Source: Botryotinia globosa
Lineage: Eukaryota; Ascomycota; Leotiomycetes; Helotiales; Sclerotiniaceae
Length of the DNA: 64,000 bases
Reading direction: 5' to 3'
Assembly: GCA_014898425.1 (NCBI GenBank)
Contig: RCSZ01000004.1
Location: 2,604,001-2,668,000 of the forward strand
The position numbers and the translations under genes are program-made. The stretch's first letter is position 1, and every line of letters starts with the position of its first letter. The notes beneath the pieces are model-generated. The model saw only the letters and a program-made list of their open reading frames with translations, did not search any database and was not told the origin of the DNA. Positions 25,107 to 39,356 of this stretch are shown one piece after another.

Positions 25107-25289
25107 TGTTGGAACACGTGACTGAGAACGTGACTGAGAATGTGTCACGTTCTCCCCCACCTACACACGGAGTGCGTATGTGGGGTAGAACGCGTATATA
25201 GCTTAGCTATGCCCCCTTCTACGAAGGGGGCAGACAGAAAATACAATACGATTGAACCTAATATAATTCCTTAATAAGTCAATCCAATA
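25107..25289. mobile_element. Solo LTR, 183 bp
   Basis: It starts TGTTGG and ends CCAATA, a likely RIP form of CCAACA, so the ends are inverted. It is flanked by an identical 5-bp duplication, GAAAT, at 25102-25106 and 25290-25294. No internal region or second LTR is present nearby, which fits a solo LTR left by recombination. The interior is GC-richer than its surroundings and contains an inverted repeat, GAACGTGA and TCACGTTC. TGTTGG termini are common in copia-type LTRs, but the family cannot be fixed from an LTR alone. Confidence 0.8.
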
Positions 25290-25465
25290 GAAATAATACT
25301 TATTTTAGAAATCTAAATTATATATAAAATTTATCAATTAGAATTATATTGAAATCTATAAAATTAATATGAATGAATAATCTATTGAATTTTTATATAC
25401 AATATAAATCTCAAAAATTAATAACAATTTATATATTTATTATATATTTATAAAAATAGTGAATA

Positions 25466-25828
25466 CAGAAGAACTTGGTTATATCGGACTGAGATTTTCG
25501 ATCAATCAAATCCAGTATATCTAAGATTCTAATATAAAAAATAATAATCTAAATTTTCTAATCAAAATTTATATCTGATTTCAATTCCAAACCCTGATAT
25601 TTTCGAAAAGAATTATATAACTAAAGAAAATAATACTTATTAAAAAAAAAGCTTATTCAGCTAAATTTACTATCAAAATTTATACCAGATTCATGAAAAA
25701 AGTATTCGATATACTAATATATCTAAAAAAATCCAATATCACTATATAAAAAATATTCAAATAAAGAAATTATTCCAGTATATCCAAGATTCCAGTATAT
25801 CCCAGTCCGGTATAGCCAAGTTTTTCTA
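25466..25828. mobile_element. MITE with 30-bp terminal inverted repeats
   Basis: A 363-bp element with TIRs at 25466-25495 and 25799-25828. They match at 25 of 30 positions, and all five mismatches are C/T or G/A. The conserved core is ACTTGG, then CGGACTG. Direct copies of CCAGTATATC sit near both ends. The left flank is TA but the right flank is GA, so the target duplication is unclear. The TIR style suggests a Tc1/mariner-type MITE. It has no coding capacity. Confidence 0.75.
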
Positions 25829-28800
25829 GACTCTCATAATCAAATTCCGAAGATTATTTATTATATAAGCATATCTCTTCTTTATATAAAGAGATTAGTT
25901 CTATGTAAGATATTATAAATAACCCTATTATATCATTATTATCCAATCATTTCACTCCACCGTGATATGCTATTGTATCGTATGATAAATAGATATATAT
26001 AATATTTAGTAAATATATAATCAACATATATAGTAACCATGTATATACACATACATCATCCATATGAAAATAGCCCCCCTCCCCCTCCTCTTCCCAAATC
26101 GCATACTACTGAGCACCGACATACAAGTGACCACGCATCGAAAAGTTTCGAGAATCTATCTTTCTCTCTCTGCACTGCTGCCTGTTTTGGGAGCCGCTTT
26201 ACATTTTAAATTCTACGGAAGCGAGCCCCGAGCCGAAACGGAAAGGGGAAACGGAGCGAAACGGAAAGGTCAAGGTATATTTTCTCAGCTCTCGAGCAGG
26301 CAAACCCGAGTTGGCGAAGGTTGATGAGAGTAGAGTGGATGGATTGACAGCCGTGTTGGGAGAATAGAGGAGGTTATTGTAGATACATAGATACATACCC
26401 ATAATACTATCCACAAACATACAAATCCGCATCACAAAATACACATTCCCATCTCCCATCTCCCAAATTAATCAAATAATCAAATAACCAAAAATCAGAA
26501 ACCAAATTCCAAATTCCCCCTCTCATCTCATCTCACCCGGAACCCGGAATAGGTTCTCCAACGCGCAGTTTCACTCGGTAGTACATATATGCTAGCACGA
26601 CATCCATCATACCATACCATACCATATCATCGCATTTCGTATCGGCATCGGCACGGATAGGAGATGCCGTGATGGATGGGTGTGCGAGCTTGGGAGCTTG
26701 GAAGTTGGAAGGAGGTAGCTGTGCATGGTTTGCTATAGTATATTCACTACCAGTATAGTATGTGTAGTGTGGAAAAAGGCCGCCAAGAGGGAATGGTATG
26801 TAAGCAAGCAAATGGGCAGGTGAAATTTTTTTTGCACTTGGGTTTAGATTTAGATTTGGATTTGATTATGGATCTGGAAATATTGAAAGATGAGATTTCT
26901 AAGCAAGAAAGGAAGGAGATTTCGTGATGGATGGGGAGATAATACTACTTAGGAGGTTTTCTTCCGTTTTTGCGATGTTTCAACCTACCTGCTTTTGAAC
27001 CTTCATCTCCGAGATGTGATGGGATGGATGGGATTTCTTATCTTAAGTTTGGAAATGCTATATGTGATGTGTGATATTGATTCTATCCATTTGTGATATT
27101 GAAGCGCGATTCGATTGTTGTTCATCTATTTACCGATCCCGTAATGCTGCGAGGAAGTGCTGCGAGGAAGAGCTGCATTATGTATGGGTGTATCTATCTA
27201 GATGTATATAAGCAAGTCATAGAAGCGGCTGTATGTGCGATTTGATTGTGTAGGGATATTCAACTATCTGTAAGATTGCATTATGTTAACACTATCTTCA
27301 ATGCAATTTTTCTCTTCATTTGAAGATTAAATGAATCCTTTGATAGTAAGTAAGCCCAGCCCCGTCTGGCTCCGTGGTTACGCGATAGATGGATCAATTG
27401 ATCAATTGATCGATTGGTAAGCTCACCCTCACCATGGATTTCATAAAGTTCAATAGCTACCCTAGCTACACATCTAAGTACGACTCTGTAATCACCTCAC
27501 CTCACCTCATCCCTAACTACCTACCTACCCTGTATGTACTCTGGAACATCCATCATCAGATCCGTATCCATATCTCCTCCCAGCCAGCCCAGCCCATAAA
27601 TTCACCAATTCACAAAAACATGGAAATGATATCCACCCCCCTCCCCTGTACGGAGTATATCTCGATTTTCAAGCTGTACATACTTCTGGATTTCGCAATC
27701 TTCGTCTCCAACTTTTGATTATGTGTGTATCTATGTATTGTAATGTCTCACTCAGCACAACCCTTTTTTTGTGGTAATAACAAGCAGCCTCCATCTTTAG
27801 GCTCGCGCTGGGAAGTATGAGAGTAAGACATTTGGAGACGCTGAGACGATATTGCGAGATGACCTCGTGAAGTTAAGAAATTGCTGGGATGTTTAGCACG
27901 TCGCATAGGTTATTAGGATGGTAACGAGTGCACGAGTCACAATGACCTCATTTTTTTACTTGGGGCTGGTCACTGTCTTATATGTACTACATCGTGGAGT
28001 GTAGTCTTGTCATTTGCGATGGCTGTTGTCAATTGTAACGCTGGATGTCTAGCTAAGTAGCGCAACGCGAGCTTCTTCCTTCAAAGTTCGTCCATGCGCG
28101 GATTTCCGGACGGGCTGGCGGCTGGCCGGGAGCGGAAAAGCGTGATGTAGCAAAAAGAAAGTTTACGCGATGGCGAGTCTCGAGATGAAATTCCAAGGCA
28201 CGTTTGGGTTATTTGTGTGCTGGCGCTGGCTTGATAAGGATGGATCGGGATGATGGGTAGGTGAGCACTTTTGGGACGGGCAATGAGCATACGACGCGGT
28301 AATTTCGTTTTAGTTGCTTATTTTTTTGAAGTTGGAATTTAGGGATTGGAGTGGGTTGGAAGTTGGAAAGGGAGATTCATTATTCGAGTTTCGACGGGAG
28401 AGGGGGTTTTCTCCGAAGACGTTCTAAGACGACGGGAGTGGAGTGGAGTGGATGGAGAAGGAGATGGAGAAGGAGAATCGAGAAGGAGAATCGAGATGGA
28501 GATGAAGAAATTAATTATAGGAAAGATCATCGTGGGGATCATCAAAAAAGAAAATGCACGGTTCAGAAGAATTATTATCATCGTGATGAGAATCCTTATC
28601 GGTATTGTTCTACCACAAATTCCCAACTCTCGTACATACGTACATCCACATACATGCTCTGTACATACACATGAAACCTTGGTGACTTGGTATAGGTTTT
28701 ATGATCTGTGTACTCTGCGTTGCGTTGCGAATTTGCCTTTATGGCGGTGAGGTTAAAGAAGTGTTGGAAGCACCTTGGTACGATGTTAAGCCTCTTTTTA

Positions 28801-31800
28801 TTCTTATGTCTCAACCAACTAGTATTTCTCAACTACCTCGTGATATGTACTGCATCAACATAGATGAATTCTCTGGAAGTATCCAGCCGTTCAATTACTG
28901 GATATTGTTGCCAAAAAAATCTTCGAAATCTTCTCTCCCTTCTTTCTCGACATCGTAAATTTCCCTCTTCTCCGAGACTCCTTCTCCCTCTGTAAGATTA
29001 TCAACAAACCAATCCCATCGTTCCCTCGATCGATTCGCTCTAGACCTCTCACAATTCCCATAATAGAAATGATTGGCTAATTCTAGAATCCCATCCATAT
29101 CTCTATGTACTGTAGTCCTATCCAATTCTCGCCTATTTTAGCATACGAGAACGTGCGATTTCCTTGATTTTTCTTTTCTCTTTTCTTGGTGCATGGATTG
29201 GCATTGATTGGACATGGATGGGCGAGACTAGTTGGGATATATGCAGTCAATGTTGGCCAGTGAGATCCTGACTTAGTCTAGGTGGAGATATCGCGCATCC
29301 GTATCCTCGTAATAGATAAAAAATTATATCTCCAATCAATTGTTACTTACTACATGTGAAAGAGAGCGAAAGATGGATTGGATTGGAGAACATCGAGGGA
29401 TCTGATAAAGATGATGAAGCCTTTTGACAGCATCAAAAAGAGGGTTTGAGATAGTTGAACTATGGGTATATCAAGTCTAAATCGTCTCTCCTCAATCATC
29501 CTTCAAAAACTGATGAGGTGTCTAAAAGGTCTTAACCCCTGAAGCTTTTCAACGCCACAGGTACTTAGACGAAACGAGTATTGTGGGTGAGGCTTGTTCC
29601 AGGTGGTCAGGTCATGACCGCCGGGTTCCGAGCCTCTCTTTTTATATCTTGTAGGTGGGGGTTTGGAATTGAAGGAATTAAGAAAAATGATGTCATTATC
29701 ATCTTGTATCAAACAATTCAATCCAGTCGATGAATGTCTACAATGTGTAACGATGTATCAGCTCATCCCAAGGTCCAAATATCAAAATTCGATGAAAACA
29801 ACAAAGACGGGAAACATCATGAACGAGTGGGAAATTTGAAAATTCGGTAGATCAGATCTTCAGGAGTTATGTGAAGTTAATATCGATGTTTGATTTCTTT
29901 TCCTTTTCCGTTGATTGTTGATGGGAAACGAATACAGATCTTAAGGATCGACGGTCAGGACAGGGAAACAATACACCCAGTAGAAGTAGAGTAATGAATC
30001 ATGATGGATCTTGGATTGGTGGTAACCTGGTCTAAGCTGGTGATTGATCTTCAAATGATTGTAATAGTAATTGGAAATACATAAATAAGAGTTCAAACGG
30101 GAAACGTCCCTCTGCCAAGATCACGGCCGCGAGTTAGCAAAAACTAGGTAGGAGGATCCGGGACTACCTATCCGTTTTTGTGTCGTGACTTAGAGTGAGG
30201 GATGGAAATCTTTTTCCTCATTTCTTAGGGATATTGACGTCGGTACCAGTCGTTCTTTTATTCGAGATCGGATCGACATTACGACATGTACGAAGAGAGT
30301 ATAGTATTGTTGATCTCCCTTACTCCAAAAACATTTCCTTTTGGCTTCTTACAGATTTGCAAGCCCGAAACTTGAATGTATGTTTGCTTACTTGTTTGTA
30401 GATGGCTACCAGTCACGGAGGATATATGTCGGCTAATTTTTCCTCAAGCTCCCAGATTTCCCATTGCCGGATGGATGAGGGAAGGAAGTACCTTTCTGCA
30501 TCGTCAAGTCATCCACCTTGGATACAAATTGATATCAATAATCAGTGGTCAAAGTTGAACATATCAATATGGAGAGCGGAGAGTGGAAGACCCCGAATCT
30601 CGACTTTTTTTTTTTGAAATCGTTCCTTCGCTACTCGGGGTCCTTTAGCACGAAAGTGGACTGGATTTCATTGCCACTAGCAGGATTTTCAACATTGATT
30701 TCTATACTAGTTAGTAGCTAGTAGTATTGCAGATAACAGAAATGTTGAATGGTGGTTGATTAGTTGTGCTCGGGCTTTGGCTTTCGTTCCTATTCCAAAA
30801 GCCGTCAGAGGGTACAAGTGGGCCACAGACATGTGTGAACTGATTAGTTGGTTGAAGATTACATGGAGAATAGGAGGCGAAGATAAACTAATAAGTGGCC
30901 TCAGCATTGATGAATACTGGAGTTAGTATAGTATGCTTGTGGACGCGGTTCAGAAGTTCAGAAGCTATGGTATTGTGATTGCCACACCTTCTCTGACTAA
31001 GTAATTGGCCATGCTGATTAATGATATTTACTTTCATCTTATCAATACGTCAAACCAATCTGGAAACAGCTTTTTTCGTTATCAATCTGCTATCTGTCAT
31101 ACCGTTACTAGTGGCGAAGGAGGGAACCATCATACCGGTAGCACTGAGAGGTTAATTCTCACTATACTCTCACGAAAGTTGAGATCAACATTCTCAAACT
31201 CCCTGACCCCCACGAAAAAATATCGTATCTTCAAACTCAAATGCTATTTTCTCATACACTGCCACGTCGCTCAGACATTTCCCGTTTCATTTCTGCATAA
31301 AGATACCTTTTTCTTCTCTAGACTCGAAAAAGATCCATACCCCGCATTTTGGCATCGATGTACCGTTCTTCGAGCTCAGACACTAATTCACGTACATGCT
31401 CGGCATCATTCAAGCGCTCGATTTAGTATCTTAGCACTGAAAGTATATCTTTGTTGAATGGAGTTTTAAATTTCAACCGTGATTACTGTAACGGGAAACA
31501 ATTTTTGGGGCATTAAAGATCATAGGATTGATGGTAGGAGGAAGGAAGATGGAGGAAGAAGAGGAAGTATCCAGGTTGCCAGTTAATTTTACCCCAGATT
31601 TTGCGGTTAGAAACCGCCTGCTGAAGAGGTTAGCCGCCTTGTGAAAATAAGGATTGATATTATAGCTCATTTGATGCTTGGGTCACGGATATGGTTACGA
31701 GTTCCAGGATGCAAGATGGCTATGGGTTTGGCGGTATGATATACAGAGTTCTTGGTGAGGTTGAAGAAGGAGTGACGAGTGAGAAGGAGAGATGAAGAAA

Positions 31801-34800
31801 GTTAAGCGCCGTTATGAGACAACAATCTACTTCTTTAGATTTGGGTTCCTCTAGTGATAAGCGATAAGTGGGATATCAAATGAGAGAGACTCGAGCACGA
31901 AATTGAAGGAGCCCGTGACATGACTACGGCAAGCAAATTCACTTTGAGCTTCCGCGCGGTGGAGAAAAGGCACTGTATGAGCTTGGTTTAGGGTTGAGGT
32001 GCACTTGAGATGGGTCATAGACAACCTAGAATAGGACGGCGATGAGAAGACCTTCGATGTCACGTTATCTAGATATGGGAGATAGATTTTCAAAGAGCAG
32101 TCATAAATTCGGAAACCTCTGACACTGGTACTCATTCAAAGCTGTAATGAAAGGAATATATCTTCCTCGTGTTACAACTCCTCTTTATTGATTGATCCGA
32201 CAATTCGATAACTGTGCACGGGTTGAAATTACATGTCAATGTACATCACATCACGTCCATTTGTCTATTGTACATACCAAACAGTACCCTCGTACTACTT
32301 CCCATAATTCCCAATACTGCGGAACATCGAATTACTCCGAGGCCGGCCGCATACAGGTTGCGTCGGGAATTTTTCGTACAAAAACACCACTCTTCATGGG
32401 TGGTTGTGTTGCCGCCTACTGGTGGCCCGGGAACGTTACTCGTGGAAGGATGTCAAGCGCCTATTCTTGGCCTTGATTCACAATTGAATGAAATATGAGT
32501 GATGAAACATATATGAAAGCACAGCCTCTTGGTACAGAATAGGATGAAATAAGATGAGGTTTTGAAATTTTCTTGTGTGTGGTTTGCGCGCGGGATACTA
32601 GGACCGTGGGGTAAAATTAGAAAGGCAGGTGCTTATTTTGATGAATGGGTGAATACGAGAGCGATTGACGAAGTCTGTAGGTTGACGTTGGAATCGATTT
32701 TAGATGTCGTTAACTCTCTCATTTTGCTTGCCGGTTCTGATTCCATCTCGTATAGGTTGATTGAGCTTTAGGGTGCTCTACCGGGTGAAGCTGACGTTTC
32801 TCCAGAGATGGAAGCGCAATTCAGATGATCCTAAGAATAGTTGGATTCGATGCACTCTATTGACATGATCGCAGTGCGTACAGACATGTACAACCTAACT
32901 GCAAGTCATACCTATACATTATCCATATTTAACCAAAGTTTGGTTTGTGTCATACCAAGAAGAGTATATCTTCACATTTTCGAGAACCTTCCAGTACATG
33001 CCAATCCAAACCATTGAATTGCATGCAAGTTTACCTGCTCAATGTCTTCATGTTGTGTAACAAACACTGTGCAATTTAACATCCCACTTACTAACCGTCT
33101 ATAAACAAATATAAACTCGCATGTACTAATGCCATATCACGCGCCGTGTAACACCAATAGCGTGACATATCTGCATACGCAGTGGCAAATACCCGATAGC
33201 TTTGCTATAGATATATGTACGATATCGGAATTTTGATAGGCAAACAAATGCGACGAAGAGGCAAACGGAAAACGAGCCAAGAAGAGCGAAAGCGCTCCCT
33301 CCCCTTTCATACCTTGGTATCGGATTCTAAATTCGTCTTGACCGTTACATTACTCGTACGATGATATGATATATCGTTTCCTCTTTCTGAGCAGCTTGCA
33401 TAGAATACACCATCTCTCTGCATGCACATTGCAGAGAATTGCTTCTCAATAGTTCGCATCTTATGTATGCAAAAACGGCGCAGATGGGAAAGAGATGCAT
33501 TTGAAAGGAGATTTTGACAGGTAAACATTCGTTGAGAGGGTTCGGGATTATATCGGGGGTCTCTTGATAAAGACTGTTTTTAGACGATCTAGACCTCGCG
33601 AACCCCGAATTTGGAAAAGAGAGGGAAGAGAAAAAAGCTTGGTATGTTCCCGTCTCGTCCCGTGTGTTCGGTAAATTTAGGGGTTCGTTACGTTTGATAG
33701 GTTATTGGTCCTTTGGTTTTCCCTATCTCTATCTCTGTCTCGCTCCAATATAATTATATAGTTTTCAAGTAACAAATACCGCATGCCCATGGAGAAAATT
33801 TTCTCAGTGTTTAAGATTGTATTACGAAGTATACCACATCCCACGCTTTTTACTTATGCACATCATTTGTAACATACCATTCCGAATATTTCCCGAGGAG
33901 TTCCCCCCATGAGATTACGAAGAGGTTATGTAACACAATTGCCACGGGCTTTTCGTATCCATTTCGTTGGGTTAGTGGCGTAGAGGGCGTTTTCGTTCGC
34001 CCCTCTTGAGAAAGTGTATGGTGTGATAATTAGGGGAATTAGGAGAAATTCTCAAAGGGGTTTGAGACGTCCTACTTGGTGGCGTTGGAAGACGTTATTT
34101 TTCACATGCCACCCCTCCTTGCTTCTGGTGGTGTAAGACATGTGGATATAGATCAGATATGAGATATGACTGATCATTTCACACTGCGTCGTACAATAGC
34201 GGGAGGGAGAAATTGATTGGTTGGGATTTTATATCTTCAAGCCTCTGTTTCACTTCCGTGGTGAATAGACGTGCCAAGATAATGCGGGGTAGCTTCCAAG
34301 TAATGGATGTGCAGCTGTCAGATATAATGTCGTGACTCGTGAAAGTGTAGTCGAGATACTATCTGATTTGGCAGTTCGTTTATTTACTAGCTGATATGAT
34401 GTAATTTCACTGATCAAGAGCTTTGGGCCCTTGAACTATCTGGCTGGCCGTTTGAGGATAATAATTCACATTGAGGATGCGGGGTGACATACTCGGGTCA
34501 TACAGGACTGACAAGTCTTGCCAAAAAGACCAAGAGATAAAGGTATGTAAGTAGCTGGAGGGACTTGTTTACCTGGAATTGCATCCCAGTTCAAACTTTA
34601 AATATACATTGAAGAGAGACGACGATCTCGGACAATATATCCATTTCCATGCCCATGCCGCATGTTGGTACCGGAAGTACCGGTACATAGTTTATCTGCA
34701 AGTTCAGCTCTCTACCGATCCGAATGACACTGAGAAACCCTATTCCAGTGGGAATCTCACCGGAATATCGTAAGATGCAAGTCCTCGATATGGTGAGATG

Positions 34801-37800
34801 AAGGTCACGTTCTCGTGTACCCCGAGTACCGTGACTTTGATAAAGTCACGATATCCAAGTCACCGAACTTCTTATCATGGCGTTTCATCAGATCAAATAC
34901 CTAGGAACTTGGCTATGCATCTAGAACAGGCTTATATCCAGTGATTTTGACAAACGTGCATATTTCCAAGTGACTAGTTATGTCGCATGTGATTGGATCT
35001 GCACATCTGCACGAATTATTGTGGGCTTTAATTGGCAATCATTGGCATGGGGTGATTGATGGACTGATATATTGATAATCATTATGGATATCGATTTTCC
35101 CCAAGATAACATTGGGCATGGAATACGAAGGTTTTGCCTTCCACTACTGCTGTCACTATCAATTTTAGAGAATAGAGAGCAAATCTTGAGAATCCATCCG
35201 ACGATTCTCAGGGCCTTATTGGTATAGTATAAATTTCTTATCACTTTCGAAAGGCGTGGTACTGAGTTTGGACCCGAGTGTTCATATCATTTCTGATATA
35301 GCAATTAGCTTCGAGGACCCTTTAATTGTCTGCTCCGGATGGTAATCAGTTGGGGCATTGAAGATGCCTCTTTGTGTGACTTAATGAGGAAGTAGAGTTA
35401 TATAAATGTTTTCTTGTATACTAGTCTACACGACGCTAAAACAATACATCTTTGTTTTTTCTTATTCGAGAAGCATGGCTGATAAACTATCTCTTCTCCG
35501 TTTTAATGAGAAGTGGGGAGAGGGGGGTTAGTGGGGTTCTCTCTTACTTGATAACTTACCACTGCTGCAGTCTGGTTAACAGGAATCGGATATGTGATAG
35601 TCTGGGGAAACCATCTCCACTCATCAACTCGTTCTCCTCTACTCTAGAGTATTTCCCCGTCATCATCCCTTCCCCCACGCCTTACCTCCAAGTGCTCATC
35701 ATGAAAACATAGCAGGAGAAGAAGCTGATCTTGTGATCACGCCTTTTGTGTAAACCCCTTTGCTGTATGACACGTACAACCACATCTTAGCCCTTTAACC
35801 AGGCTTTAGTGTTCCGACATCATGTCGTCCACTCTAATATCCTCAAAAAAATCGATATCAAATTTATCAATATCGATAGGTGTAAACGCTCTAATCCTGC
35901 AAACATACTTCAAAATGGAAGGTTAAACGCTTTGCATGTGGTGAAACTCTCTTATCGCGACGAGTATAACCAAACAACAAACAGGATACAAAAATACATG
36001 GCATTTTCACGGCGTACACAAGCGCAACCTTGAAATTGCATATATGATAAATCTGGTACCACTACTTATGCATGCATTTTGCAGGATTTGGAGAAAACTG
36101 TGAGTGATACTGTTTTCGCTGTCAAGGATGTTGTGCAATAGAACTTTGATACCGTAGAGTCAATTCAATATGTCAAACAATGTCGTAAAACATTTCTTAT
36201 CGTTGTGAAAATCAACGCAACGGTGAGTAGTAAGTACTGATCTTCAACGCTAGAGAATTCTGTGTTTAGAATTGAGTGCGATTTGAGAAGCCTTTGATGT
36301 CTCTTTTTTGATCTGGTGAGGCTGAGTTGAAGATCTCGGGGCGCATGAGAGTAGTACTTTCACTAAGATCTTCATTATAGCTTTACAAATAGAACAAACA
36401 ATGTAGGAGACGGATACATTTTCTATTTGCAGATTAGACCCTGAACGGTCTGACAAAGAAATGTCTCCTACAGCTTTGTTTGGCACATTGATGTTCGAAT
36501 TGCGGTGTATTGCACCAGAGACTGTAGGCTGTGATCTCGCCTCTAGTTAGGGGCTCCGGGTATAACCAAAGTTTGAAAAACTGTTTTGCGAGTCAATTTC
36601 ATTACACAGATTGAGTATGTTGAGTCAGCATAACCATATTGATGTTGACACCGAGCCAACCCTCCCAATGGGTTTTGGGCTATGGAACCGGGCTTTAAGA
36701 GTTCGGGAGTCATTGAAACAAGTCCAGCATAGGTAAATCGACTAGATTTCACAACTTTCACCCGTCTGCTTCAAAGGAGATTGCACCGTTAACTAGGTAA
36801 TAAATCACCAACAATCGTAAACCAATCCTCGACACCGAAGAAACAGCCGTGGCTTAAAACTTCCCAAACAGGGCAGCCCAGACAATCTCAAGGAAACAAT
36901 CGGATTACCAAGAAACCATGGACCCTGAAAATGCTGATTTCCAAAGGAAGGTGGCGGTCCCGACCGAATGTTTGGTATTCGGTGAGCCACGAAAGGGTGC
37001 AAGCTACGGGCGTGCAGAAAGTCTATTTGAATTCGCTAATGAACTTCATTCAATGCACCTCTTATGGTTGTAACACTAACGACAACACTAAGCTCGCAAT
37101 GTGATATCTATGGATATTTTATTGATTTGCTATTGTGGACTCAAGCTAAGGCTTGAAATAAAGTTTGCGGGCTGAGAGATCGACGGTGCACTGTTCAACC
37201 AACTTTGAAGCTTCCCGCTCGGACTTCAAGTTACTATCAGTTTTCAAACCACTTATCGCGCGTACGCCGTAAAGCGGCCAGTACGTACGACTTGGAAGTA
37301 AGAGATGAACTTCCGGTAACTGTAATTGTTGATAATTACTTGCCAAGTGGGTTGAGAGAGGGAGCCACGCAATCTGAGGCACTCAACATTGTCTAGTCCT
37401 TAGATTCCAGGGCTCGAAAGTGGGATAAGGTTGTAGCGTGGAAAATTTTGCGAGACATAAAAAGCTTTAGGTGAAAATTCTGTTAGGGCTGGAATGTTGA
37501 ATGATGGATGCCCTCAACACCTAACCCTATTCTTTCCTAGACAATAGAATGAGAGTTTGATGTGTGCTCCGTTTATCAACATGAAGCGTGCGGTAGAGGA
37601 AATTGGGGATCGGGGATTGGGGATAGGTCCGATTTCCACCCACAATGGGCACGGGCTGTACAATCCTCACGGTTGGACTCGGATTGAGTCGGTTTGGAGA
37701 TAAAACGGTCTTATGTATGACAGAAGTATTGGGGAAAGGACCGACTCCGGTGGATATAGAGGGTTTCAGCAATTGGGCGTAGACGCCGTGGAGATTGGGT

Positions 37801-39353
37801 TGGGGATTGAGTGTGTTGGGGAAAGGACCGATATGGTTCTTTCCCCAGGTGGATGTATGTTTCCGTGTGTCATATTTTGACTTTTGTGAGATAGGCATGC
37901 GGAGCGGATTTCTTTGCAGGACTGAGAAGCGGAACAGTGGGCGAGTCGGAGAAAGGGCCGATTTGAGTGGATATGTCAAGACGGACATACGGCATTGTAA
38001 AGTGAGAGCGGAGCCGGCGGAGTGTCGTAAATGTTGGGCTCACAAACTTGCAGAATATGGAGGATCATGGGGAAAGGACCGAATATATGCAAGTGCAGAA
38101 GCTGGAGTACGTTTGATGGGAATTGGGGAAAGGGCCGAATGTTGTAAGAGAAGGCTGTCAAGATAAGAGTGGACTTGAATGAAGGACAAAAATAACTTTT
38201 AGTTTGGAGGAGAGTGCCGAGTGGCTTCTGAGACGAACTGTTCTCCTATATGAACAAGAGATTGAAGGCTTCTTCTTGCAATGGTCTTCAGTTGCTAGTG
38301 CAATACATATCAGAGAATAAGTGGCAGTATAGAATGATGAATCGTCAATAAATCCTTAGTAGGATGATCGGGCGACTTTGAATTGCCTCTCAATGACATG
38401 GTTTGCAATAGCAACTGGTGGAATATACCGGAAAGTCATTCGGCACACCATTGAAGACTCCAACTGCCGCTATATCTGGATGTAGAAGCTCTCGGAATAT
38501 GATAATAGGAAATGATGAATAGTTCTACAGTAATGGCCTCAGCCTATGATGTAATTGTTTTTGTGATTCATAAAAATTTGATCTTGCATTACCTATTTAC
38601 TCGTGAGTTTCTATGACGATGTCTCTGTTTACCGAGAATCGCTTGTCTAAACGATTACCCTACCCCGTCATAGCCTCCCCCTCTGTCCTAAATCGTACAA
38701 TTTTTCAAAAATATTCAATCGACTAATTCTGAGTTACTTACAATCCAGTATGAAAGTATCTCACTCTCATTCTATATAACATCTGATTGTTGTCGATCTT
38801 ACAAGCCTATATCCGTTTGAGTTCTCGATATACTATCTCGACTCTGGATTTTTGCATTGAAAGCGAAATCCCCAAGTTGAATAAAACCAACCTGATGGTT
38901 CAATGTCGAAGTGAGAGCTATCGAATTCATAGTCTTGACTGTTCAATCGGGACTGCTTTTTCAATACGTAGATTTAAAAGACATATAAATTGCCTCGAGA
39001 TGATAGATATTTATGTTGGAAAGCAATAATAAGTATTTCAATAGATCAACTTTTGTAGTTCAAATTAAGAGATTTGATGATCGATTTGGAACTTTAATAA
39101 CTATATACTACTGTGTATATAATGATAGAGCGTGTCTTGGAGTCTCAATTACTTATTCTCTTTTCTTTTCACTGAATTACTAAGTTCAGACGAGACACTT
39201 ATCTCCAGACTATCATTCCAAGTATCAAGAAGTCTCGAGATAAAAAACCATACATTTTTAGATATACAGTGATGATAAAGTTAAAAAAAAAGTTCGGTTC
39301 CGTTAGGCAGAACTTTCTGTGAGAAGACTCAATGTATTGCATTCCTCGAGGAT
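25829..39353. other. 13.5-kb region without a convincing gene
   Basis: Composition is AT-rich to about 25960, then near normal. I examined the open frames, all 150 codons or shorter. None shows a family motif, and I could not chain them by GT-AG introns into a plausible protein. Local features are a GATCAATT palindromic run near 27390-27417, a few small hairpins (for example GTGACTTTGATAAAGTCAC near 34848), and a dispersed 14-bp motif at 37.6-38.1 kb (separate entry). Non-coding RNA genes or fast-evolving short genes cannot be excluded. Confidence 0.5.
37617..38138. repeat. Dispersed motif GGGGAAAGGRCCGA, six copies
   Basis: Copies start near 37619 (degenerate), 37731, 37818, 37948 (GGAGAAAGGGCCGA), 38069 and 38125. 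Spacing is irregular (56 to 130 bp), which does not fit a simple tandem array. Minus-strand reading gives a recurring Gly-Pro-Phe-Pro in an open frame of 153 codons (37527-37988). That frame has no other protein-like property that I recognise. Confidence 0.6.
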
Positions 39354-39356
39354 TTA

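Noticed and set aside
28346..29125. Several overlapping frames of 76-134 codons on both strands
   Set aside because: No start-to-stop model with GT-AG introns gave a consistent protein, and no motif was recognised.
37527..37988. A 153-codon minus-strand frame with recurring Gly-Pro-Phe-Pro
   Set aside because: The recurrence comes from the dispersed 14-bp motif. There is no family feature and no supporting neighbouring exon.
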